This document shows, piece by piece, positions 7,380-13,398 of a stretch of DNA of 16,055 nt. A model generated the notes under the pieces. The model ran no database searches. It had not been told where the DNA came from and worked only from the letters and a program-made list of their open reading frames with translations. The position numbers were made by a program, and so were the translations under genes. The stretch is from Bacteroides sp. CAG:545 (lineage in GTDB: Bacteria > Bacteroidota > Bacteroidia > Bacteroidales > UBA932): positions 10,442-26,496 of the forward strand of contig HF996049.1 in NCBI GenBank assembly GCA_000432515.1, read 5' to 3'. Position 1 is the stretch's first letter; each line of letters begins with the position of its first letter.

Positions 7380-8862
7380 GTTCGGCACATACACGGGGCA
7401 CGGTTATGCCCTCACATACCAGATCGGAGAAGCGGAGCCGGCGGCATCCTTGACGGGGAGCGGGCGCGGAACCGAATCTGACGGTCAGGCGGCCCTTTCC
7501 GCAAGAAGGATGGGCGCATATTATTATTGGCCGGCAGGGGTGAACAATGATGATCCGGACGTGTGTGCCGCTCTCATCAAGGGAAACCGTCTCCTGCCAT
7601 CCCTCATCGAGAAGCAGGTGGCCATCCTGTACGGAACCGGCCCGATGCTCTTCCGGGAGGAGACCGGCGATGACGGCACTGTCAGCCGCAGATACCTTCA
7701 GGATCCGGAGATACAGGCGTGGCTTGAAGGCTGGAAGCGCAACGGCCTTCCGGATTCCTACAAGGAATATCTCATCAAGTGCATACGCTCCTACTATTAC
7801 AGCGAGGGCATCTTCAGCCAGTGGCAGCTTACCCGCGGCACTATGGCACATGTTCCCGGAACGCTTCCTGTGGCAGGTTTGAGGCACATATCTGAACTGC
7901 GTGCCAGACTTGCCACAGCCAAGGACATCTCCCGCAAGACGGATGTCGTGCAGATGGATTTCGATTGCGTGCTTGTAGGCAATTGGGGGCGGACGACATC
8001 CACGAACAATTACGACGTATATCCGAAATTCAACCCTGTCAAACCTTTGCAATGCAACGGTGCCATCTCATACAGCCGCAATGCGGACTATGACAATGAC
8101 ATCTATGCCACCAATGTATTCTTCAACGGTGTGCGTCAATGGATTATAGGTTGTAATGCAACTCCGTATTACATCAACTCGTTCCTGGAGAATGCCCTTT
8201 CCGCGCGGCATCACATCATCATCCCGAATGCCTGGTACAATGCCAAGAAGGAAGCTCTGGAGGAACTCTGCCAGATGAATGCGGAGAAGAAGGCCGGCGG
8301 CGCCAAGGATGGCGAGCTCATCACCGTGAAAGTGGGGAGCGAGACTCTGGAGATAGGTACGGAATACAGCGAGATGCTGCTTGAAAAGTATGTGAACCTG
8401 GAACTGCGTAACCTCACGTCTTTCCTTGCCGGACGCGGAAAGAACCAGGGGAAGACCTATGCGACCCGCTCGTTCATGAATGAGAACGGGGACATCGAGC
8501 AGTGGAAGATCGAGGAGATTCCCCAGAAGTACAAGGAATATATCGAGGCGTTGATTTCCGTGGACAAACGTGCCGATATGGTGCTGCTGTCCGCCAAGGG
8601 CATTGATCCGTCGATTTCGAATATAACCTCCGACGGCACCATCAGCAAGTCAGGCTCCGACGCGTATTACAACTATATCATATATCTGACGCAGCAGGCA
8701 ATCCCGGACAGCGTCGTCTGTGCCGACCTGAATGAGGCGATTGCACTGAACTTCCCAGAGAAATATGCCGCCGGTATCCGCATCGGATTCCACCGTCCTG
8801 CAGTGCAGCGCCAGGAGGATGTGTCACCGGCCAACAGGATGGCCAACCAAAATGAGCAATAG
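7372..8862 (+). CDS. Portal protein
   Basis: A 496-aa protein whose size and position after the terminase fit the dodecameric portal, the channel through which DNA enters and leaves the head and the docking site for terminase and tail. The C-terminal third contains a segment (about 415-440, with SNITSDGTISKSGSDAYYNY) of a type I associate with portals of Bacteroidetes phages, followed by helices likely to be the stem and crown. The N-terminal part has alternating aromatic strands and helices (GNRLLPSLIEKQVAILYG, GFKRNG-like turns). There are no membrane segments. It starts 8 bases inside the previous gene and overlaps the next by 11 bases, indicating tight translational coupling. Confidence 0.7.
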   Translation: MIKFGTYTGHGYALTYQIGEAEPAASLTGSGRGTESDGQAALSARRMGAYYYWPAGVNNDDPDVCAALIKGNRLLPSLIEKQVAILYGTGPMLFREETGDDGTVSRRYLQDPEIQAWLEGWKRNGLPDSYKEYLIKCIRSYYYSEGIFSQWQLTRGTMAHVPGTLPVAGLRHISELRARLATAKDISRKTDVVQMDFDCVLVGNWGRTTSTNNYDVYPKFNPVKPLQCNGAISYSRNADYDNDIYATNVFFNGVRQWIIGCNATPYYINSFLENALSARHHIIIPNAWYNAKKEALEELCQMNAEKKAGGAKDGELITVKVGSETLEIGTEYSEMLLEKYVNLELRNLTSFLAGRGKNQGKTYATRSFMNENGDIEQWKIEEIPQKYKEYIEALISVDKRADMVLLSAKGIDPSISNITSDGTISKSGSDAYYNYIIYLTQQAIPDSVVCADLNEAIALNFPEKYAAGIRIGFHRPAVQRQEDVSPANRMANQNEQ

Positions 8863-9700
8863 TATGACAGCAGCAGAAATCTTCCCTGATCTCGGGGAAT
8901 TCCAGAAATACAGTGACGGTATGATTGCCGACACTTCCATCGGCCAGCTTATGCCATCCATCAGGACGGCGGTGCATGATGTGGCCGGAATCATCTCCCA
9001 GAGCGTGTTCGATGCCGTCCTTGACGGCGGGCAGGAAGAGCCGGTGGAGCTCCTGAAGACGGCCGTCGCCTGTAAGGCGTCATACAAGTATCAGATCTTC
9101 GCCACGAGCAAGAAGAACGGCTCCGACGCATCGATGTACAAGTACCAGCACGAGGAGATGAAGTCTCACCATCTGGAATCGTACTGGGCTGCAATGGACA
9201 GGCTGCTGGACTGGCTCGATGCGAATCCTCAGACCGGAGGATGGCAGGAGACTTCCGAATATAAGGGACGGATGGCTCTTCCGGTGAAGAGCGCCTCCGA
9301 GTTTGATTTTTATTTCGGCATAGGGAAAAGTTCACTGTTTTTTCACAAAGTTCTGTATCTCGTCCGCCAGACCTGGGGGCAGGAGATTCTTCCGGCACTT
9401 CCTTCCGATGTTCCCGAGAGGATGATGGAGCTGGCCAAGCAGGCGCTGTGCTATAAGGTGATGGCGCTGGCCGTGATGCAGTTCGACGTTACTGAGCTGC
9501 CACGAGCCATCCGCTACGATGACAGCCACGAATATTCCAAATCGAGCAACCCCCAGCAAAGGGCCAATCTGTATAACCAATTTATGGCCAAATATACCTC
9601 ATTGATGTCGTCAATCGAGCGCCTGAAGGCTGTGGGAGGCGGAAAATCGAGTTTTGGAAGTGACCAGACAGAGGACCAGAAATTTTATTCAGTGCTATGA
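8852..9700 (+). CDS. Head-tail connector-like structural protein
   Basis: A 282-aa, mainly helical protein immediately after the portal, a place usually held by adaptor or connector proteins that seal the head vertex. Recognisable stretches are LMPSIRTAVHDVAGIISQSVFDAV near residues 28-52 and a long helix near 175-215 (PERMMELAKQALCYKVMALAVMQFDV). It resembles, from memory, a Bacteroidetes-specific phage family of similar length that lacks a defined biochemical role. The ATG at 8852 is chosen because it overlaps the portal stop by 11 bases. A second ATG at 8864 (MTAAEIF) is equally possible. The longer frame from 8765 is a shadow of the portal end. Confidence 0.6.
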   Translation: MSNSMTAAEIFPDLGEFQKYSDGMIADTSIGQLMPSIRTAVHDVAGIISQSVFDAVLDGGQEEPVELLKTAVACKASYKYQIFATSKKNGSDASMYKYQHEEMKSHHLESYWAAMDRLLDWLDANPQTGGWQETSEYKGRMALPVKSASEFDFYFGIGKSSLFFHKVLYLVRQTWGQEILPALPSDVPERMMELAKQALCYKVMALAVMQFDVTELPRAIRYDDSHEYSKSSNPQQRANLYNQFMAKYTSLMSSIERLKAVGGGKSSFGSDQTEDQKFYSVL

Positions 9701-10557
9701 TCAAGCTGAAAATAAACAATCATACATACGCGGTTCCTTCCAAATGGGAGGAGTGTGACGCGCCTACGTTCGTGAGACTTTCGAAAGCGATGTGGAACTT
9801 CGAGAACGGACACACTGATTTCGAAACATTCAAAATTGAGATTGTGGCCGCCTGTCTCGGCATTGACATCCCTTCCACCCGCCTGACGGATTTTCTCGGG
9901 GTGAACTTCTTCACTCTGTCCGGGCTTCTGACGTTCCCGTACAGGCTCGTGGCGAACAGCGACGGAAGCGAGACGGCGTACATCGACATCGAGATGAAGA
10001 GGAATCTCTTCCCGTCGGCTGACGGATACAGATACGAGACCGACAAGGCCGGGGTGATAGACTGCACTCTCACGGCAGCCCAGTACACGGCCGGCATCAG
10101 TCTGGTAAATCTTCAGAGCGGATATGTCCGCGCATACAGGGAGGACGAGGCACTTGAAGTCCTTGATCCGCTTGTGAGGCTTCTGTATGGCGGGAAGTGC
10201 GGTTTCAGCGTGTATGAGAGGATAGCGGTGATGTATAATTTCAGGGGAATCCTGGAATCCATCCGTAGGGATGAGAGCTATTCACTGGTGTTCAGGAAGG
10301 CCGGGCAGAAGGCGGAGGCGAATCCGGTCGGAAGCAACAGCGGCATCTTCGCATTGACAAAGGCCGGATATGGGGATTTCGATGCTGTGTCCAGGATGGA
10401 TGTCCATTCGTTCCTTTCTGCGATGGTCCAGCAGACGGTGGACAGCATCCACACCCTTCAGGGCTCGGGGATGAAGCCGGGCAAGATTGCCGACAAGCTT
10501 AATCTTTCCGTCGAGCAGGTGCTGCCGTTCACAAGCATAACTGAAGAGGAGGAATGA
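9697..10557 (+). CDS. Tail assembly chaperone-like or structural protein
   Basis: A 286-aa protein coupled to the previous gene by ATGA. It opens with a short beta hairpin and helix (IKLKINNHTYAVPSKWEECDAPTFVRLSKAM) of the kind found in proteins that bind tape measure or tube subunits. The central region has strands and a VRAYREDEALEVLDPLVRLLYGG helix, and the C terminus is helical with an acidic tail. I see no programmed-frameshift slippery site at its end, so a classical G/GT chaperone pair is not supported. The function is uncertain; position between connector and amidase genes suggests head-tail joining or tail assembly. Confidence 0.5.
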   Translation: MIKLKINNHTYAVPSKWEECDAPTFVRLSKAMWNFENGHTDFETFKIEIVAACLGIDIPSTRLTDFLGVNFFTLSGLLTFPYRLVANSDGSETAYIDIEMKRNLFPSADGYRYETDKAGVIDCTLTAAQYTAGISLVNLQSGYVRAYREDEALEVLDPLVRLLYGGKCGFSVYERIAVMYNFRGILESIRRDESYSLVFRKAGQKAEANPVGSNSGIFALTKAGYGDFDAVSRMDVHSFLSAMVQQTVDSIHTLQGSGMKPGKIADKLNLSVEQVLPFTSITEEEE

Positions 10558-10558
10558 T

Positions 10559-11095
10559 ATGATCATACTTGACATTTTCAAATACTTTGCGGCGTTCGTG
10601 CCGAAGGACGCCCTCAGGAGGACGTTCAGGGCACCGGACGGAAAGCAATACAGGGCGCTGATGGACGAGGTGCTCTCATCCGGGGCGGACAGGGTGCAGG
10701 ACGGCATCACCGACTTCATCTTCGGTACCGATGCGGACAAGCTTGCCACCGTCATCACTTCCGTGACCGGCATATACCTCTTCGTGGAGTATGACAGGGT
10801 GTCCAGCACCATCGATGCGACCAGCGACCGCAAGGATGACCGCTTTCATGTGGCCGTCACGGTGGCCTGCCCTGTTCCGGACGCGGCCGACCTGGTGGGC
10901 GCGGCCATCACGCAGGACAGATGTCTTGAGATTTTATCCTCCATACGCCGTGTTATGAGGAATGATGATGACCTGAAGCGTGGTATCGCTTGGATGGACT
11001 ACCCTGCCACGCTGACGGTTTTCTCATCGAAGGCTCTTGCCGCCTCACAGGGATGGAGTATGGAGTTTGACATATACGGTATAGATATAGTGTAG
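10559..11095 (+). CDS. Putative tail completion/terminator-type protein
   Basis: A 178-aa alpha/beta protein starting one base after the previous stop. It opens with a helix, MIILDIFKYFAAFVP. It then shows two long amphipathic strands (TGIYLFVEYDRVSST, DDRFHVAVTVACPVP), a helix (DRCLEILSSIRRVMRNDDDLKRG), and strands to the end (ATLTVFSSKAL, WSMEFDIYGIDIV). Size and fold pattern resemble tail-terminator or minor tail proteins that cap the tail tube, but no diagnostic residue supports this. The amidase gene follows after 3 bases, so it belongs to the same transcript as the portal set. Confidence 0.45.
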   Translation: MIILDIFKYFAAFVPKDALRRTFRAPDGKQYRALMDEVLSSGADRVQDGITDFIFGTDADKLATVITSVTGIYLFVEYDRVSSTIDATSDRKDDRFHVAVTVACPVPDAADLVGAAITQDRCLEILSSIRRVMRNDDDLKRGIAWMDYPATLTVFSSKALAASQGWSMEFDIYGIDIV

Positions 11096-11098
11096 ATT

Positions 11099-11599
11099 AT
11101 GACAAGGGAAGAAGCAAAGCGGTATATCGACGGCAGTCTGCCGGTTCCGCGCAAGATCACTGACATCATCATCCACTGTTCGGCCACCATCGAGGGAAAG
11201 AATTTTTCCGCACGTGACATCGATGTCTGGCACAAGAGCAGGGGTTTCCGCAAGATAGGATATCATTTCGTCGTGCAGCTGGACGGGAATATCGAGCCCG
11301 GCCGTCCTCTGGCCGAGGTCGGTGCGCACGTCTCCGGCCACAACAGCAATTCAATCGGAATCTGCTACGTCGGCGGACTGTCCAAGGAGCGTGAGAGCAA
11401 GGACACCAGGACTCCGGAGCAGAAGGAGTCGCTGCTGTTCCTGGTCAAGGCCCTGAAGGCGGCCATCCCTACGGTCACGAAGGTGGCCGGACATAGGGAT
11501 TATTCCCCAGATCTGAACGGTGATGGAGTCATCGAACCGCACGAGTGGATAAAGGCCTGTCCGTGTTTCGATGCCACGAAAGAATACTCTGGTTGTTAG
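11099..11599 (+). CDS. N-acetylmuramoyl-L-alanine amidase (endolysin, Amidase_2/PGRP fold)
   Basis: A 166-aa zinc amidase that cuts the bond between muramic acid and the peptide stem of peptidoglycan to release progeny. Motifs match T7 lysozyme: H26 in IIIHCSAT, Y55 in IGYHF, H132 in VAGHRD, and K152/C154 in KACPCFD, giving the His-His-Cys zinc site with the catalytic Tyr/Lys. Between H132 and K152 lies DLNGDGVIEPHE (138-149), a complete EF-hand loop (D138, N140, D142, G143, I145, E149) that probably binds calcium and is absent from T7 lysozyme. There is no signal peptide, so export would need a holin or spanin not seen here. It closes the portal-to-lysis transcript. Confidence 0.93.
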   Translation: MTREEAKRYIDGSLPVPRKITDIIIHCSATIEGKNFSARDIDVWHKSRGFRKIGYHFVVQLDGNIEPGRPLAEVGAHVSGHNSNSIGICYVGGLSKERESKDTRTPEQKESLLFLVKALKAAIPTVTKVAGHRDYSPDLNGDGVIEPHEWIKACPCFDATKEYSGC

Positions 11600-11622
11600 G
11601 CCTAAGTATATGTGTTTTTGGT

Positions 11623-11653
11623 AGCCCCGGGCCGTGATGGTTCCGGGGTTTTT
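11623..11653 (+). terminator. Rho-independent terminator after the amidase
   Basis: CCCCGG (11625-11630) pairs with CCGGGG (11643-11648). The helix continues inward with GCC/GGT around a GTGAT loop and one bulged T, then T5 (11649-11653). An outer arm, TATGTGTTT (11609-11617) with AAACACATA (11671-11679), can enclose the whole hairpin. Confidence 0.85.
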
Positions 11654-11655
11654 CG

Positions 11656-11663
11656 TACCTTTA
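11656..11663 (+). promoter_or_regulatory. Possible -7 element for the 45-aa gene
   Basis: TACCTTTA (11656-11663) directly after the terminator T tract is one base from TAnnTTTG and lies 21 bases before the ATG at 11685. No TTTG is seen at the proper -33 distance, so this may be a weak or activator-dependent promoter. Confidence 0.35.
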
Positions 11664-11684
11664 CAGAACCAAACACATACGAAT

Positions 11685-11822
11685 ATGAAGAAAGAGACTA
11701 AAGACAGAATCAGGAAATCGCTCGCCAAGCTTGAGCGTGCCCTGGATGAAAGGAATGAATATATGGCCGCACGCAGGGCATATCTTTTTCGTGATCCCAG
11801 GAAAAAGATCCTGCCGAGCTGA
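11685..11822 (+). CDS. 45-aa basic protein, unknown
   Basis: A 45-aa peptide starting MKKETKDRIRKSLAKLER, rich in Lys/Arg and predicted to be one amphipathic helix with a basic tail (AYLFRDPRKKILPS). The frame is open further upstream to 11634, but that would run through the terminator, so the ATG at 11685 is chosen. It sits alone between a terminator and the AT-rich nuclease island. It has no membrane segment, so it is not a typical holin. A nucleic-acid-binding or regulatory peptide is conceivable, and it may also not be expressed. Confidence 0.45.
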   Translation: MKKETKDRIRKSLAKLERALDERNEYMAARRAYLFRDPRKKILPS

Positions 11823-11829
11823 TTCTGAA

Positions 11830-11861
11830 AAAAACTTGCATAAAATAAGAAAAAACTTGCA
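11830..11861 (+). repeat. Direct repeat, copy 1 (promoter-upstream element)
   Basis: A 32-base element matching 12591-12622 at 30 of 32 positions. It contains CTTGCA twice (11835-11840 and 11856-11861), exactly 21 bp apart, i.e. on the same face of the helix. The second hexamer doubles as the -33 region of the promoter. The line 11821-11880 has only 14 G/C in 60 bases. Confidence 0.85.
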
Positions 11862-11887
11862 GTGGATAAGAAAAATTTTTATATTTG
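11856..11887 (+). promoter_or_regulatory. Promoter of the repeat RNA upstream of the NYN gene
   Basis: The -33-like CTTG (11856-11859), 20 bases, then a perfect -7 TATATTTG (11880-11887). Expected start at about 11891-11894, immediately before the first ATCCGA repeat. Confidence 0.75.
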
Positions 11888-11890
11888 CAG

Positions 11891-11981
11891 CAATAATCCG
11901 ACACCCATAGGTGGGTAAAATTTATCCGATGCCAGTAGGCTGGCCAGCGAAATCCCCGCAAGGTGGTTTCGTTGTTTTTTT
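11891..11981 (+). ncRNA. Predicted ~90-nt repeat RNA with terminator, upstream of the nuclease gene
   Basis: Two tandem units 28 nt apart each read ATCCGA, one base, then a 5-bp hairpin with loop TAGG. Unit 1 has the stem ACCCA/TGGGT (11903-11907 with 11912-11916). Unit 2 has GCCAG/CTGGC (11931-11935 with 11940-11944). Three of the five base pairs differ between units, yet pairing and loop are kept, a covariation pattern that argues for a selected RNA structure. A terminator hairpin follows and ends in T7. No convincing coding frame lies inside. The ordering of promoter, repeats, terminator and ribonuclease gene is that of type III antitoxin RNAs. An attenuator leader for the nuclease gene is the main alternative. 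Confidence 0.6.
11945..11981 (+). terminator. GNRA-capped intrinsic terminator just before the NYN gene
   Basis: Bases 11945-11957 pair with 11962-11974 (one C/T mismatch and two G-T wobbles) around the GCAA tetraloop 11958-11961, followed directly by T7 (11975-11981). The nuclease ATG comes 14 bases later, so nuclease expression depends on read-through of this site. Confidence 0.85.
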
Positions 11982-11995
11982 ATAAATAGTTGATT

Positions 11996-12592
11996 ATGAC
12001 CACAAAAGTAAACATTCTAATTGATGGGGGCTTTTTTGAAAGGAAGTTCTTCGAAGCCAACAAAAGGCCTGCGACGGCCGCAGATGTAGTTGCTACTGCC
12101 AATGACGCAATGGCTTTACTTATCAAGAAAACGGCTGGTGATACCAAAGATATACTCTTCAGGGTATATTATTATGACTGCAAGCCATTCGGGGAAAAGG
12201 TGATGGATCACGACAAAATCCAAGAAATAGATTTTTCCAAGTCAAAGACTTACTCCACTAAGTGCTCATTCTTGAAAGATCTTATGAAGCAAGACAAATT
12301 CGCCGTAAGACTTGGCGAACTTTCATTTGACGGATGGAAGCAGGATCTGCACAATCCTCTAAAATACAAGCCTGATTTCAAGCAGAAGGGTGTTGATATG
12401 AAAGTCGGTCTTGATATGGCTTCGATGGCCACGAAAAAGATAGTTGATAAGATAGTGCTCATTGCCGGAGATTCCGATTTTATTTCCCCGATTAAATTTG
12501 TGAGGAAAGAAGGCTTGCAAGTATATCTTTATTCTATGGGGCATAAAGTGAAATTGCCTTTGATAGAGCATTGTGACTTTGTCTTGAATTAA
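11996..12592 (+). CDS. NYN/PIN-like (LabA/DUF88-type) ribonuclease
   Basis: A 198-aa protein with the metal-binding acidic set of NYN nucleases: D10 in VNILIDGGFF, D134 and D140 in QKGVDMKVGLD, and D159/D161 in IVLIAGDSDFISPIK. These surround a Rossmann-like core, with a final strand GLQVYLYSMG. The family cleaves RNA with Mg2+; the substrate here is unknown. The ATG at 11996 is preferred to the in-frame TTG two codons earlier. The gene is AT-rich compared with its neighbours (22 G/C in the 60 bases 12001-12060) and is flanked by two near-identical promoter regions. It lies downstream of a terminator-ended repeat RNA. These features suggest an acquired accessory gene, perhaps a toxin, defence or superinfection-exclusion factor, rather than a virion part. 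Confidence 0.85.
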   Translation: MTTKVNILIDGGFFERKFFEANKRPATAADVVATANDAMALLIKKTAGDTKDILFRVYYYDCKPFGEKVMDHDKIQEIDFSKSKTYSTKCSFLKDLMKQDKFAVRLGELSFDGWKQDLHNPLKYKPDFKQKGVDMKVGLDMASMATKKIVDKIVLIAGDSDFISPIKFVRKEGLQVYLYSMGHKVKLPLIEHCDFVLN

Positions 12593-12622
12593 AAACTTGC
12601 ATAAAATGAGAAAAAAGTTGCA
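12591..12622 (+). repeat. Direct repeat, copy 2 (promoter-upstream element)
   Basis: The second copy of the 32-base element at 11830-11861, 761 bases downstream, starting inside the stop codon of the NYN gene. Hexamers CTTGCA (12596-12601) and GTTGCA (12617-12622) keep the 21-bp spacing. Confidence 0.85.
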
Positions 12623-12649
12623 CGATATGAAAAAATATGTATATATTTG
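12617..12649 (+). promoter_or_regulatory. Promoter of the pseudoknotted RNA
   Basis: The -33-like GTTG (12617-12620), 21 bases, then a perfect -7 TATATTTG (12642-12649). The expected start at about 12653-12656 coincides with the first base of the long terminal helix of the downstream RNA. Confidence 0.75.
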
Positions 12650-12652
12650 CCG

Positions 12653-12797
12653 TGTCTAATACCATCAAACGTCAGTGTACCCTTTTGGGAATACTGTATA
12701 TATAGCTTGAATTTTATTTAGGAGTCCGCCAAAAGGGTGACCTGCGGCAAACAACTCAACTTGCGTTGGTGGTGTTAGACAGGGCTCCTATTTTTTT
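12653..12797 (+). ncRNA. Predicted ~145-nt pseudoknotted structured RNA
   Basis: Helix P1 joins the two ends: TGTCTAATACCATCAA (12653-12668) pairs with TTGGTGGTGTTAGACA (12766-12781), 16 bp with two G-U. Helix P2 pairs 12719-12727 (TAGGAGTCC) with 12782-12790 (GGGCTCCTA), 9 bp with one G-U. It crosses P1 and abuts it at 12781/12782, so the two could stack as an H-type pseudoknot. P3 is a hairpin, 12673-12682 with 12687-12696, loop TTTT. The T7 tract 12791-12797 follows P2 directly, giving a terminator. No plausible coding frame lies inside. I do not recognise the RNA class. It could be a free small RNA, a leader controlling 12803-13863, or a MITE-like element, since P1 also reads as terminal inverted repeats. 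Confidence 0.65.
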
Positions 12798-12802
12798 GTG
12801 CT

Positions 12803-13126
12803 ATGTCTAACGCCACTGATTCTAAAATCTCCAGAGTTCTTCTGGAAAGCGCCAATGAGGCGATGGATGCTCTCGTCGATGGGGCATCCGAGTATTGCAA
12901 GTCATTTATCATTCTGAAGAGACTCCACGACGACAAGGGTCTTCCTGTCGACGGGCAGCGTATGCAGGAGATGTCGGACCTCATCCAGTCGCTCCGCAAG
13001 ATGCTCTATGATGAGCGCGCATCGCTGCAGAGCAAGCTCGCCGCCTTCGAAGACGAGGAGGCGGCAGAGGAGTACATCGCCGAACTCAAGCAGAAGGCCG
13101 AGGCGGGGAGGACTCCACAGAAATGA
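12803..13126 (+). CDS. Helical phage protein, first of a four-gene coupled set, unknown
   Basis: A 107-aa acidic, all-helical protein. The C-terminal half (about 60-100, with LRKMLYDERASLQSKLAAFEDEEAAEEY) is a likely coiled coil. It has no signal peptide, membrane segment or known motif. The ATG lies 5 bases after the T7 tract of the structured RNA, and the first bases of the coding region can pair with that RNA's 3' strand, so translation may be controlled by RNA folding. Its base composition returns to the G/C-rich style of the phage structural genes, unlike the preceding nuclease. It overlaps the next gene as ATGA. Function unknown; the location before tail genes hints at tail assembly. 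Confidence 0.7.
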   Translation: MSNATDSKISRVLLESANEAMDALVDGASEYCKSFIILKRLHDDKGLPVDGQRMQEMSDLIQSLRKMLYDERASLQSKLAAFEDEEAAEEYIAELKQKAEAGRTPQK

Positions 13127-13398
13127 AAGCTCTCGAAACGCTGAAGATGGATGCCGTCGAACTCTTCAAGGGGATGGCCGCCATTGACAATGCGGTCAGT
13201 ACGGTGAAGTCCATCTGCGACAAGGCCGTCAAGACCGACCGCTGTGAGGTGGAGAAGTTCCTTCCGGACATTCTCAACAATCTTTCCAATGCCCATGCGT
13301 CATACAGCGCACTGGCATCCATCCTGCTGAGCGTCGATGCCTATCGGATCGTCGGCGGGAATCCTGAAAATGACGGGGAGGCGGATTATGAGAACTGA
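13123..13398 (+). CDS. Small helical protein, unknown
   Basis: A 91-aa protein, helical and moderately acidic (MDAVELFKGMAAIDNAVSTV, then SNAHASYSALASILLSV near residues 55-70). It contains two cysteines but no metal motif. Its start is fused to the preceding stop (ATGA) and its end overlaps the next gene by 11 bases, so it is translated as part of the set. I do not recognise a family. Confidence 0.65.
   Translation: MKALETLKMDAVELFKGMAAIDNAVSTVKSICDKAVKTDRCEVEKFLPDILNNLSNAHASYSALASILLSVDAYRIVGGNPENDGEADYEN

Noticed and set aside
11634..11684. Upstream extension of the 45-aa gene
   Set aside because: Begins inside the amidase terminator stem; transcripts from the proposed -7 box would not include it.
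11891..11981. CRISPR-like repeat array
   Set aside because: Only two units, the repeats are not identical, the spacing is 28 nt without true spacers, and no cas genes are present.
12653..12781. 129-bp MITE-like element with 16-bp terminal inverted repeats (14 of 16 matching)
   Set aside because: No target-site duplication flanks it, and the promoter start and terminator coincide with its ends, which fits an RNA gene better. Kept only as an alternative.
12653..12797. Retron or diversity-generating retroelement RNA
   Set aside because: End-joining helices recall retron RNAs, but there is no reverse transcriptase gene, template repeat or variable repeat in the window.
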